Shown: positions 1 to 9,196 of the stretch, piece by piece
Layout: every line of letters starts with the position of its first letter
Numbering within the stretch: position 1 is the stretch's first letter
Source: Janibacter limosus
GTDB lineage: Bacteria; Actinomycetota; Actinomycetes; Actinomycetales; Dermatophilaceae
DNA: 64,000 nt
Direction: 5' to 3'
NCBI RefSeq assembly: GCF_004295485.1
Contig: NZ_CP036164.1
Coordinates: 3,348,001-3,412,000, forward strand
Notes under the pieces: generated by a model
What the model was told of the DNA's origin: nothing
What the model saw: the letters and a program-made list of their open reading frames with translations, nothing else
Databases searched by the model: none
Made by a program: the position numbers and the translations under genes

Positions 1-2535
1 GAGAAGACGCACTTCCTCCCCTTCAACACCGGCGATGACGATGGCGGGGCCGGCAACCCGCCCGCGGCGGACGGGAAGTCGGCCACGGCGTACCTGTGGG
101 AGCGGGTGTGGGAGAAGCACGCCTGGCTCAACATCATCGGCCGGCTGATGATCGTGGAGACCAAGGAGGAGTGGGACGTGGCGACGGGGACCTCCCTTCG
201 TCGCACGTCGATGCTCTTCCCTCGCTTCCACCAGTGGGAGGCCGTCACCAACATCGCCGCCGCCATCGAAGAAGAGGGCGTCGGTGAGCGGTACCTGATC
301 GAGCACTCCGCGGGGTCGGGCAAGACGAACACCATCGCGTGGACGGCGCACCGGCTGGCGCGGCTGCACATCGATGACAAGAAGGTCTTCGACTCGGTCA
401 TCGTGGTCGTGGACCGAACGGTGCTCGACGGGCAGCTGCAGGACGCGATCCGGCAGATCGATGGCAGCGGCAAGATCGTGGCAACGATCAGCCCGGAGGA
501 TGTGCGCAAGGCGGGCGCGAAGTCGAAGTCGAACCTGCTGGCGACCGCGTTGAAGAACGGTGAGCTGATCATCGCGGTGACGGTGCAGACCTTCCCGTAC
601 GCGCTTGATGAGATCCGCGCCGACTCGGCGCTGAAGGGCCGCAAGTTCGCGGTCATCGCCGACGAGGCGCACTCCTCGCAGTCCGGGCAGGTCTCCTCGA
701 AGCTGAAGGCGGTCCTCACCGCCGAGGAGGTCAAGGACATCGAGGAAGGCGGGCAGGTCGACGTCGAGTCGGTCCTGGCCGCGGAGATGAGCGAACGAGC
801 CGAGTCGCCGAACATCTCCTACCTCGCGTTCACCGCGACGCCGAAGAACAAGACGCTGGAGCTCTTCGGGCGCAAGGGCGCCGATGGTAGGCCGGTGGAG
901 TTCCACCTGTACTCGATGAAGCAGGCCATCGAGGAGGGGTACATCCTCGATGTGCTTAAGGGCTATCAGTCCTATGACACCGCGCTGAAGATCGCCGGGA
1001 AGGCGACCAGCACGGGGGACGGGGAGGTTGAGGAGGGCGCTGCGCGCAAGGGGTTGATGCGGTGGGTGCAGTTGCACCCGACGAACATCAGCCAGAAGGT
1101 CCAGATCATCGTCGAGCACTTCCATGCCAACGTCGCTCATCTGCTCGAGGGCAAGGCCAAGGCGATGGTGGTGACTGACTCGCGCAAGTCCGCGGTGAAG
1201 TACAAGCTGGCGATCGAGGCATACATCGCCAAGCGGACGGCCGAGGACGCGTCGTACAGCTACGGGACGCTGGTCGCCTTCTCCGGTGGGGTGACGATGG
1301 CTGAGAACGAGGTGTGGGCAGTTGAGTGGGGTCCGATGCCCTCGAAGGACGACGAGTTCACCGAAGCGAACATGAACCCCGGCGCCGGGAGTGACTTGGC
1401 GGCGGCGTTCAAGGGTGAGACGTACAAGATCATGACGGTCGCCAACAAGTTTCAGACCGGCTTCGACCAGCCGCTGCTGTCGGCGATGTACGTCGACAAG
1501 CGCCTGGCTGGCGTGACGGCGGTGCAGACGTTGTCGCGGTTGAACCGCACCCACCGGGCAGCGGGTGGGGAGCAGAAGCGCAAGACCTTCGTCATCGACT
1601 TCATCAACGAGCCGGAAGACATCCGGACCTCGTTCGAGCCGTACTTCAAGGGCGCGACCCTGGAGACCGAGACCGACCCCTACGTCGTGGCGCACCTGGC
1701 CACGAAACTCGCACAGTCAGGGATCTACGACGAGGACCAAGTCCGCAAGGCCGCTGAGCTGTGGGTGACACGCAAGGGCAACAACGCCCTGTCCGCCGCG
1801 GTAGGCCCGGCGAAGCGGGCATTTGCCAAGCGCTACGAGAAGGCACTCGAGACCGACGACAAGGTCCTGCTCAACGAGCTCGACCTCTTCCGCAAGGACG
1901 TCTCCACGTACGTGCGGCTGTATGACTTCATGAGCCAGATCGTCGACTACGGCGACCCGTACATGGAGATGCTCTCGATCTTCCTGCGGCTGCTCGAGCG
2001 GGTCATCAAGGACGAGTCGTGGGCCGCTGAGGTCGACTTGTCCGACGTGGTGCTCGTCGGGGTCAAGCACAGCAAAGGCGCGGCAGTCGACATCTCCCTC
2101 ACTGGTGATGGCGAGTTGAAGGGCATCAGCGCCGCCGGCACTGGCGCGAAGAAGGACCCGAAGTACGTCGCGCTCCAGGTCGTCATCGACAAGATGAACG
2201 ACCTCTTCGGGGCTGAGTCGTTTGCGGAGTCGCAGATTCGGGAGTTCGTGCTGGGGCTCGTGGAGCGGCTCATGGCCTACCCCGATCTCGTGGCGCAGAC
2301 GAGGGTGAACACGAAGAAGCAGTTCATAGAGTCACAGGACTTCCAGTCCGCCGTCACCGAGGCGGTCGTTGAGAACCAGGACGCGCACAACACCATGGCG
2401 GACTACTTCTTCAGCGACGGGCCCGGGGCGCACGGGGTCGTCGTGGCGCTGGCAGATGCGTTCTACGAGACCGCGAATCATCAACCGGTCAGAAGCTATT
2501 CGGAACGCAGTCGAAGTAGCAACGTGAAAGATTAG
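1..2535 (+). CDS. hsdR: Type I restriction enzyme R subunit (HsdR), 5' end missing
   Basis: The frame is open from base 1, so the gene starts upstream of the window; 844 residues are visible against roughly 1000 or more for the family. HsdR is the ATP-driven translocase and nuclease subunit of type I restriction-modification complexes. Seen directly: a Walker A motif (GSGKT, visible residues about 105-109), a helicase motif II DEAH (about 221-224), a TATPK motif, and later helicase motifs ending in QTLSRLNR. The PD-(D/E)xK nuclease domain of the family is N-terminal and mostly or wholly outside the window. hsdM and hsdS would be expected upstream. It is followed 12 bp downstream by a HEPN-like gene on the same strand, so the two may be co-transcribed. 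Family assignment is secure. Confidence 0.93.
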   Translation, partial: EKTHFLPFNTGDDDGGAGNPPAADGKSATAYLWERVWEKHAWLNIIGRLMIVETKEEWDVATGTSLRRTSMLFPRFHQWEAVTNIAAAIEEEGVGERYLIEHSAGSGKTNTIAWTAHRLARLHIDDKKVFDSVIVVVDRTVLDGQLQDAIRQIDGSGKIVATISPEDVRKAGAKSKSNLLATALKNGELIIAVTVQTFPYALDEIRADSALKGRKFAVIADEAHSSQSGQVSSKLKAVLTAEEVKDIEEGGQVDVESVLAAEMSERAESPNISYLAFTATPKNKTLELFGRKGADGRPVEFHLYSMKQAIEEGYILDVLKGYQSYDTALKIAGKATSTGDGEVEEGAARKGLMRWVQLHPTNISQKVQIIVEHFHANVAHLLEGKAKAMVVTDSRKSAVKYKLAIEAYIAKRTAEDASYSYGTLVAFSGGVTMAENEVWAVEWGPMPSKDDEFTEANMNPGAGSDLAAAFKGETYKIMTVANKFQTGFDQPLLSAMYVDKRLAGVTAVQTLSRLNRTHRAAGGEQKRKTFVIDFINEPEDIRTSFEPYFKGATLETETDPYVVAHLATKLAQSGIYDEDQVRKAAELWVTRKGNNALSAAVGPAKRAFAKRYEKALETDDKVLLNELDLFRKDVSTYVRLYDFMSQIVDYGDPYMEMLSIFLRLLERVIKDESWAAEVDLSDVVLVGVKHSKGAAVDISLTGDGELKGISAAGTGAKKDPKYVALQVVIDKMNDLFGAESFAESQIREFVLGLVERLMAYPDLVAQTRVNTKKQFIESQDFQSAVTEAVVENQDAHNTMADYFFSDGPGAHGVVVALADAFYETANHQPVRSYSERSRSSNVKD

Positions 2536-2547
2536 AGGCGGGCAACC

Positions 2548-3927
2548 ATGCGAGACTTAGACATATTAGCGACGAGTGTGCGTGATCCGCTGTCACGACC
2601 CCACCTTCAGGAGGCAGTGAGGGCTTTCCAGTCGGGTGCCTACCGCGCGGCAATCGTTGAGGCTTGGGTTGCGGTAGCCCTCGACCTAACTAACAAGATC
2701 CGCCACCTGGCAGATACGGGCGATGGGGAGGCGAGGGTTAAGATCGAGCAGCTTGACAAGGCCATTGATGAGCGCGACACAGTTGCGATGCAACAGCATG
2801 AGCGAACCATCCTTGAAGTGTGCGAGACGAGCTTTGAGTTCCTGACAAGCAGAGAGCGTGTTGAGCTCGAACGGCTCTATGAGGACCGGAACCTCTCCGC
2901 ACACCCTGCATTTGTCAAGCCGGGCGAGGTGTTCGCGCCTACCGCAGAACTGGTGCGCGGCCATCTGGCAGCAGCCGTCGATTGTGCGCTCGCCCTACCC
3001 CCAGTCTCGGGTAGGAAGGCTCTCGACAATTTCCTGCGTGACGTGGACTCCAGTTCTTGGCCACGTGATGGAGACCTAGCGAACTACCTGCGTACGGAAT
3101 ACCTCTCAGGCACTAGACGATCTGTGTGCATCAACTTGACGAAGCTTGTGCTCAAGGGCTCGATGCAGCCACCCACGGACGAAGCGCTAAAGATGAGCGT
3201 CGAGATCGTCGCTTCTCGCTGCCGAGCATCCGTCCACGCAATCTATGAAGTTCAGCCTGACTTGGTCAGGGAGGGCATTCACGGGGTGGTTTCATCTTGG
3301 GAGCGAACTGGCTCGCTAACTGATGAGGTTCTCCTGCGTATGGTCGGAGCGCTGGGCCATCTTTCGGTTCTTTGGAGCACGATCAGCCCGGGCACCAAGT
3401 CACGTGTAGTTGCCCTGCTCGAAGTTGCCGACCCTGACATGCTGATTGACAACCAAACGTTCGCAGCAGGGGAACCTGCCGACGACGACGTGGCCGCTGC
3501 CTATGCCCACGCCAAAACCGGGGCGACAGCGGAGTTCGTGAACCTTGAGCGACTGGTCGAAACGCGATCTGTCGAACGTGCGCAATGGGTTGGTCCAGCG
3601 CTCGACGCTCTCGAGGGAGCCGCCTCGTTTCGAGCCGCGGAGACCCGCCTCCGTTGTCTTCTGAAGTTGGCGCCACAACTCTCATCGGAGGACCTTGAGC
3701 GGGCGTCCGTCTGCATCCGGACGAATAGCCAGATCTATCAGGCATCGGATACTCCCGAGCTACTCCAGAACCTATACCGAGAGACGTGTGCAACCGATGG
3801 AACCCAAGATGTGTGGCAGAACCTCGCGGAGGGGCTCCACGAGGATTACATGACCGATCATGACGATCCGGAAGGCTACTACTCCTATAAGAGTCTGCTG
3901 GATCTGGCGCGTGGTCTGAACGCTTGA
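2548..3927 (+). CDS. HEPN-motif protein downstream of hsdR, unknown function
   Basis: This 459-aa protein is not recognised by name. Its N-terminal 150 residues look all-helical and contain RNLSAH at residues 114-119, an R-x4-H motif of the kind used by HEPN ribonucleases, which are common in toxin and abortive-infection systems. The preceding helices (residues about 20-55, rich in A, V and W) fit a HEPN four-helix bundle. The remaining 300 residues are helical with no motif I recognise and could be a sensor or regulatory region. The ATG has a GA-rich ribosome site (gaggcggg). It begins 12 bp after hsdR, so it may be an accessory or back-up toxin tied to the restriction system. The HEPN call rests on the motif and helix pattern only. 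Confidence 0.6.
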   Translation: MRDLDILATSVRDPLSRPHLQEAVRAFQSGAYRAAIVEAWVAVALDLTNKIRHLADTGDGEARVKIEQLDKAIDERDTVAMQQHERTILEVCETSFEFLTSRERVELERLYEDRNLSAHPAFVKPGEVFAPTAELVRGHLAAAVDCALALPPVSGRKALDNFLRDVDSSSWPRDGDLANYLRTEYLSGTRRSVCINLTKLVLKGSMQPPTDEALKMSVEIVASRCRASVHAIYEVQPDLVREGIHGVVSSWERTGSLTDEVLLRMVGALGHLSVLWSTISPGTKSRVVALLEVADPDMLIDNQTFAAGEPADDDVAAAYAHAKTGATAEFVNLERLVETRSVERAQWVGPALDALEGAASFRAAETRLRCLLKLAPQLSSEDLERASVCIRTNSQIYQASDTPELLQNLYRETCATDGTQDVWQNLAEGLHEDYMTDHDDPEGYYSYKSLLDLARGLNA

Positions 3928-4014
3928 ATGCGCCGCTCGCCACGCGACGGCGATCGGATGAGGGCGTCGGGTCCACTGGCGTAGGGACCGTTGAGGTGTC
4001 CGCGTCAGATTCAG

Positions 4015-5668
4015 CCCGGATCCACCGATGAAGTGTCGGTGACGTAGGGAATCGTGCGGGTCGGAACAGGCGAATGCCCCTCCGTGCGAGGAGAATTGGG
4101 ACTGTCAAAGGTTCCAGTTCACCGAGCAAAAAAGGGGCATCCGGTAGATGCGATCCTCTCACAACCTGTCCGCGGTTTTCGATGACCCCAACTTGGTCTC
4201 GTGCGCCGGGCTGGCACCGACCATGGCGCTGGCGCAGCGCGCCGGCCTGGCGGCACTGGTCACCGAGCACCTGAGTTTGAGCAAGCCCGGTAGCGCCAAC
4301 GCGCACCTGAAGGTCCCGGCACTGGTGGCCGGGATGGTCGCCGGCGCCGACTCCATCGATGACATGGACCTGCTGCGCCACGGCGGGATGGGCCGGCTGT
4401 TCACCGGGATACGGGCTCCCTCGACGCTGGGGACCTTCTTGCGGACCTTCTCCTTCGGGCACGTGCGGCAGCTGGACGCGATCGCTTCCCGGTTCCTGAG
4501 CGGCCTGACCCGGCACGCGCCGGTCCTGGCCGGCGCCGACCAGATCGCCTACCTCGATGTCGACGACACGATCAAGGCCACCCACGGCTACGCCAAGCAA
4601 GGCGTCGGGTACGGCTACAACAAGGTCAAGGGCCTGAACGCGTTGATCGCCACGCTCTCCACCCCGCTGGCCGCACCGATGATCGTGGGCACCCGGCTGC
4701 GGCGGGGCAACACCAACTCCGCCCGCGGCGCGGCCAAGTTCGTCGCCGACGCGCTGGCCACCAGCCGCGCCGCCGGGGCCACCGGGCTGCTGGTCGTGCG
4801 CGCCGACAGCGCCTACTACGGCCACGACGTGGCCGCCGCAGCCCACCGGGCCGGCGCCCGGTTCTCCGTCACCGCCCGCAACAACACCGCGGTGACCGCG
4901 GCGATCTCGAGCATTCCCGAGTCGGCGTGGACCCCGATCCACTACCCGAACGCGATCTGGGACGAGGAGGAACAACGCCTGGTCTCCGACGCCGAGGTCG
5001 CCGAGATTCCCTTCACCGCGTTCACCTCCCGCCGCAAGAGCGAGCACATCACCGCCCGGCTGATCGTGCGCCGGGTCAAGCGGCTCAACCCCAAGACCGT
5101 GCCCGCCGGGCAGGGCGAACTGTTCGCCACCTATCGCCACCACGGCGTGTTCACCGATACCCCACTGGGAATGCTCGAAGCGGAGGCCGCCCACCGCGCT
5201 CACGCCATCATCGAGCAGGTCCACGCCGACCTACGATCTGGCCCGCTGGCCCACGCGCCCTCCGGGTCGTTCGCGGCCAACAGTGCCTGGCTGGTGCTGG
5301 CCGCGATCGCTTTCAACCTCACGCGCGCCGCCGGAGCCTTGGCCTCGCTCTTCCACGCCAAGGCCACCACCGCCACCATCCGCAACCACCTGATCGCCGT
5401 CCCGGCCCGGCTGGCCCGCTCCGCCCGACGCCTACGCATGCACCTACCCCAAGGCTGGCCCTGGCAGGACGCCTGGGAAGCGCTGTTCACCACCGCCTGC
5501 GGGCCACCAAGCCCAGCGATGACCTGACCACCCAGCCCCCACCGGGGCGCGACCAAGGACCCGCAGTGGAAGAACCGGACAGCCCGGTGGCCCCCTCACG
5601 CCCTCATCCAGGACCACACGAAAATCCCGCCCTCATGCCGCCAAGAGAACCCGGACGGTGGATCCGGG
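4015..5668 (+). mobile_element. IS1380-family insertion sequence, complete
   Basis: The boundaries are visible. A 13-bp perfect inverted repeat (CCCGGATCCACCG at 4015-4027; its complement at 5656-5668) brackets one transposase gene. The bases just outside are identical on both sides (TTCAG at 4010-4014 and 5669-5673), a 5-bp target-site duplication. The 1654-bp length fits the IS1380 family. Intact ends, a full-length transposase and an exact duplication suggest recent insertion. Confidence 0.92.
4148..5527 (+). CDS. IS1380-family transposase
   Basis: This 459-aa DDE transposase is the only gene of the surrounding insertion element. The IS1380/DUF772-like layout is recognisable: an N-terminal region with NAHLKVPALVAGMVAGAD, a first catalytic Asp region (YLDVDDTIKATHGYAKQG, about residues 138-155), a second Asp near VRADSAYYG (about 218-226), and a C-terminal region ending in a conserved helical stretch rich in R and L. 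Length is normal for the family. The ATG start sits about 130 bp inside the left terminal repeat. No frameshift or internal stop is seen, so the enzyme could be active. Confidence 0.92.
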   Translation: MRSSHNLSAVFDDPNLVSCAGLAPTMALAQRAGLAALVTEHLSLSKPGSANAHLKVPALVAGMVAGADSIDDMDLLRHGGMGRLFTGIRAPSTLGTFLRTFSFGHVRQLDAIASRFLSGLTRHAPVLAGADQIAYLDVDDTIKATHGYAKQGVGYGYNKVKGLNALIATLSTPLAAPMIVGTRLRRGNTNSARGAAKFVADALATSRAAGATGLLVVRADSAYYGHDVAAAAHRAGARFSVTARNNTAVTAAISSIPESAWTPIHYPNAIWDEEEQRLVSDAEVAEIPFTAFTSRRKSEHITARLIVRRVKRLNPKTVPAGQGELFATYRHHGVFTDTPLGMLEAEAAHRAHAIIEQVHADLRSGPLAHAPSGSFAANSAWLVLAAIAFNLTRAAGALASLFHAKATTATIRNHLIAVPARLARSARRLRMHLPQGWPWQDAWEALFTTACGPPSPAMT

Positions 5669-5673
5669 TTCAG

Positions 5674-6342
5674 GGGCGCGCAGAGCTGGCATGGCGCTGC
5701 AGCGCACTATGCGGCGAGGCAAGGAGCGCGCGGACAGTCTCGCGCTTCTCGACGTTATGCGCATCCTCGGCTCCGAGTGGTCCATGCCTCTCAGGACAAA
5801 GACATGCTGAGAGGCATGCGACCCCCTGGGTCAGTCTTGCGAGGATCGCACACCGGGAGCCCTCCGACTGGAGTCCACCTCAGTTCCGTCGGAGCGCTGT
5901 CGGCGTCGCTCGCGGCTGGATAGGCAGAGTTGACCTGACGGCGCAGCAGTTCCAATGCTTAGATGTCTCCCTCGACTGCCCACGTTTGTCCGCATGTTGA
6001 AGCAGTCCCGCCAACGGGCGGTGCCATATAAGGTTTGAGTAGTGCGGTACAGTATGTCTGCTCTCACGTAATGGATGACCAGCGTGCGCTGGTTGGCGAA
6101 AGCTTGGAACTTGTGCGCGACGTGCCCCACCGGATGTGGGTCAACGGCAATCAAGGTCTGTTCCTGATCTGGCGCTGGTCCCCATGCCAGCGCCTGACCG
6201 TTCCGCCACCCGCCCAGGGGATGTCGAGCAGAACGAGACTGTCGAGCCCGCTGACTGCCGTCGCGACCCTGGGCGAGAAGCAGGAGTAAGACTCGCGGCT
6301 TGCCGCACCTCCTGTCGACACGGCAGCAGAAAGCTCATTCCC
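5674..6342 (+). other. Gap with no convincing gene
   Basis: This 670-bp stretch between the IS1380 element and the next gene has only short open frames without recognisable protein features on either strand. It contains one strong hairpin (5783-5818, listed separately). The downstream gene has a weak ribosome site, so its promoter probably lies here, but I cannot place it. Confidence 0.5.
5783..5818. repeat. Perfect 12-bp inverted repeat
   Basis: CATGCCTCTCAG at 5783-5794 is exactly complemented at 5807-5818 with a 12-nt spacer. No T-run follows on either strand, so it is not a classical intrinsic terminator. It could be a regulator site or the edge of an old element. Confidence 0.6.
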
Positions 6343-8403
6343 ATGAGTAACAGCAACTTCCCGCAGCCTGAGTGGACCCAAGACAGCGACGTTTCGATCC
6401 GCGTGGGTCGTGAAGAGGTCGCAGTCAAGAGACTCGCTCCCGAACCGGCCACCTATGCCCCGCTGGCACGTCACGAGGCGCAGTTTCTCCGTTCGTTCGA
6501 TCGCGCAGAAGCAGCCGGGCTGATTAGCAACGCCCCTCCTGAAGGCATGGTGCGAGCCTTTGCTCGCAGCATCGCTGAGGACCCCAAGAGGGTCGTTGAT
6601 CGCCTCGAGACAGGCATCACGATGTTGTCGACCGACATCGCCGACGTCAGCGTTCTACGCACTGTGTTCTCTTGCTTCGCGGTCCTGCCCGGCGATCAGC
6701 CTCGCGGTGCCGCCTCTGGCGGTCGCCCTACGCAGGCACCGGACCCGATTGAAGATTCCGATGCTGCCGAGGACCACCTCGGGCTGCGCACGTTGGTCTT
6801 CGAAGACCTGGAACACCTGAGGCGGTGGTGCGCGGACTCGATCGGCCGCTCGCTGGTGCGCGCGAAGAAGCGTGGCCGCCCGCTGGAGATCGCGGCGACG
6901 GGTACGCGCCGACCGATCTCGGTATCGATGGTGAGGGTGCAGTTCGAGGACGGCACGCCCGAGCAGTGGGTGCCGATGGCCAGTGATGGCATTAGCCGAC
7001 TCTCGGTGTGCCTGGCCGGCGTTCTGGACCTGGTGGACAAGGACACGACAGTGGCTGCGAAGAGCATCGTGGAGACGCTGATCCCGACGAATGTCCTGAC
7101 GGCGTCGAGTCGCTCGAACGATCTGGTCCGCCGGATGCAGCGGCAGCACCACAAGCACGTCGAGGTCTACGAGGGTCGAGTGACCGAGGATGGCCCCGAC
7201 GAGCGGGCCATCTCGATCCGGCAGTTCTTGAGCCTGCCTGCTGATGTGTACCTGCTAGCGACCCACACGGAGAGCGGCGAACCGCACGCAATGGAGTCGG
7301 CCATGCAGGGCGTCGTCTCGGACACTCACACGGGCGTCGACGGGTGGGCCCCGGAGGATCAGGCGCGGCACACGGTTGTCCGGGCGTTGACCAAGATGTT
7401 GGACAACGGGGACATCACGGACGCCTTCCATGGCCTGTGCACGGGACGCGTCGATCCCGAAGTGGTTGACGAGCAGATCCACCCGTCCCACGATGATGTC
7501 GACAATTCGAAGGTGCTGCTGCGCCGAGCAGTCAGCATCATGGCGGTTTTGGGCAGCCAGACCACCTACGACGTGCTTAAGAGGAACCTGCGCGAGTTCG
7601 GTGGGCACCAGCGGCTCACTCTCAACCAGGTGGTCGAGTACATCGCTCCGCTGGTGTGCGAGCCTTGGGGCACCGACAAGCCGATGACGAAGGCTTGGAA
7701 TTACGGCGGCCCGGTCCTTCCGGAGCTCCGTAGCGCAGTTTTGGAGCCCACGCATCCGGCCGATTATCTCGACTTGGTCGAGCTGATTTTCGATAAGGAT
7801 GCAGACGAAGACGAAGTCGAGGCTGCCGCGCTCGAGCTGGCGCTTGCCGGCGGTACCGCATTGCTCGCGGATGGGGTCCTGACAACAGCGGTAGTCGGTG
7901 GCTCTGGTGGCTCGAAGAGCAAACTCGATTACCGGGGAGCGATCAACACCACTATCGGTTCGCTGACCGCGACCGAGGAGGGGCTGACCCTTCTGGCCAT
8001 CGCCGCGAACACCTTCAAGCCGGCCCAGAAGGCCGAGAAGAGTCGGCTGCCCGCGCTGGATATGGCCCGGGAGGACCGCATCCAACGCGATAAGGCCAAG
8101 GCCGTAGTAGGCGTGACCGAAAAGCAGATCGCTACCTTGGCCGCCCAAGGGGACCCTGGCCGTGCCACGAACAAGGACTCCGAGAACGAGGAGCCGGGCG
8201 ACGGCGGCCAGACGGAGGAGGAGTTGCTCTTGGACCTCGCCAGCGCGCTCCCGGACGCGGCTCAGGACCTGCTGAAGGACGTCGAAGAGGTCCGGCGGCT
8301 GCACGATCGAGTTGGTGCGACCACCGGACTGTCCGAGGAGGACATCGACGCGTTCCACGATGCGCTGATGCAGGCGAACAAACTGATCGGGAAGCTCCAG
8401 TGA
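6343..8403 (+). CDS. Uncharacterised 686-aa protein, first gene of a nuclease operon
   Basis: Not recognised with confidence. Start chosen at the ATG giving MSNSNF; the open frame extends upstream to an ATG at 6136, but the extra residues are low-complexity Arg-rich and unlike coding sequence. Residues about 190-230 have a beta-strand then DGISRL pattern that weakly recalls the DGQHR/ParB-like DNA-processing fold; this is a guess. The middle is mixed alpha/beta and the last 120 residues are acidic and helical (TEEELLLDLAS onward). The stop overlaps the GTG start of a GIY-YIG-like gene by 4 bp (GTGA), so the two are translationally coupled. It sits between IS elements beside hsdR, which suggests a defence or mobile function. 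Confidence 0.7.
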   Translation: MSNSNFPQPEWTQDSDVSIRVGREEVAVKRLAPEPATYAPLARHEAQFLRSFDRAEAAGLISNAPPEGMVRAFARSIAEDPKRVVDRLETGITMLSTDIADVSVLRTVFSCFAVLPGDQPRGAASGGRPTQAPDPIEDSDAAEDHLGLRTLVFEDLEHLRRWCADSIGRSLVRAKKRGRPLEIAATGTRRPISVSMVRVQFEDGTPEQWVPMASDGISRLSVCLAGVLDLVDKDTTVAAKSIVETLIPTNVLTASSRSNDLVRRMQRQHHKHVEVYEGRVTEDGPDERAISIRQFLSLPADVYLLATHTESGEPHAMESAMQGVVSDTHTGVDGWAPEDQARHTVVRALTKMLDNGDITDAFHGLCTGRVDPEVVDEQIHPSHDDVDNSKVLLRRAVSIMAVLGSQTTYDVLKRNLREFGGHQRLTLNQVVEYIAPLVCEPWGTDKPMTKAWNYGGPVLPELRSAVLEPTHPADYLDLVELIFDKDADEDEVEAAALELALAGGTALLADGVLTTAVVGGSGGSKSKLDYRGAINTTIGSLTATEEGLTLLAIAANTFKPAQKAEKSRLPALDMAREDRIQRDKAKAVVGVTEKQIATLAAQGDPGRATNKDSENEEPGDGGQTEEELLLDLASALPDAAQDLLKDVEEVRRLHDRVGATTGLSEEDIDAFHDALMQANKLIGKLQ

Positions 8404-8972
8404 CGGCCACGAGCCGAGGCATCGCCGTGAGTCACGGCCGTTCTCGGCGCCAGCGTGTGTTGGTGCCGGTCGATCCCGTGGCCACTACCGCGTCGAGGTC
8501 GCTGGTGTTCGCCGGCCAGCGGCAGCTGGTGTCGACGTGGCAAGAGGCCGTCGCGCGGGAGGAGTGCAGTCCGGCCCTCGGCCAGTGGGTCCGATGGCTG
8601 ACGTTGTCCAAGACGCCGGACTACACGCCGACCTCGATGCCGTTGGACGTGCTGCATGTGCGCCGGGGCGAGATCGAGGATCCGGTCCTTTGGCCGCAGG
8701 GTGTAGAACCGCGGGTCTATGTCGCCTTCGATGGGCGCGAGGCAGTGTATGTGGGTCAGACGGGTCGGCCACTGCTTCACCGAATCCGCCAGCACTACGG
8801 CAACCAGAGCACTGCCGATCAGCGCGAGAAGGCGGGCACGTGGGAGTTCATTACGAGCGTCGCGTTCAGTGGCCTCCGCCATGGCCAGCTCGGCGAACTC
8901 GAGGCGAGCGCTGCCAGGTGGGTTCTGCCGGCTCATCGGCGAGCTGGTCGACAGCACCCTCGAACCGGGTAG
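8400..8972 (+). CDS. GIY-YIG-like nuclease, small
   Basis: This 190-aa protein starts with a GTG inside the preceding gene's stop region. Residues about 105-135 carry the GIY-YIG signature in modified form: VYV at 106-108, eight residues, then YVGQTGR at 117-123, followed by an Arg-rich helix (R128/R130) and His132. Glu166 or Glu168 in LGELEAS could be the catalytic acid that the family places in a later helix. GIY-YIG domains cut DNA in repair enzymes, homing endonucleases and restriction enzymes. The N-terminal 100 residues have no motif I recognise. The C-terminus is abrupt; an adjacent frame stays open to 9114, so a frameshift near 8900 is possible but not shown. Function in the operon is unknown. 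Confidence 0.6.
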   Translation: MTATSRGIAVSHGRSRRQRVLVPVDPVATTASRSLVFAGQRQLVSTWQEAVAREECSPALGQWVRWLTLSKTPDYTPTSMPLDVLHVRRGEIEDPVLWPQGVEPRVYVAFDGREAVYVGQTGRPLLHRIRQHYGNQSTADQREKAGTWEFITSVAFSGLRHGQLGELEASAARWVLPAHRRAGRQHPRTG

Positions 8973-9196
8973 GCCTAACATCATCCCCAGCGGCGAATGG
9001 GTCACCTTCCCGAGAATCCCGGGAACCAGTTCTCCCGGCGCGCACTCAAGTGGATCCCTTCGCCGAGGTGCATATTTCGTGGCCGTCGGTTCCGTGCGTA
9101 TGAACGGCATCTGACTAGACCCGGGTGCGCTGGCGATAGGGTCTGCCCAGAGTTTGGTTGACACCTGACCTGTGAGGATTCGTCTTCGCTGGAAGG

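Noticed and set aside
3383..5224. 613-aa minus-strand open frame across the HEPN gene end and IS1380 transposase
   Set aside because: High-GC third-position bias leaves the antisense frame open. The translation is Gly/Val/Asp-rich with no motif, while the plus strand carries recognisable proteins.
8719..9114. Alternative frame continuing past the GIY-YIG-like gene
   Set aside because: It shows no motif; a frameshift joining it to the nuclease is possible but no homologue could be checked.
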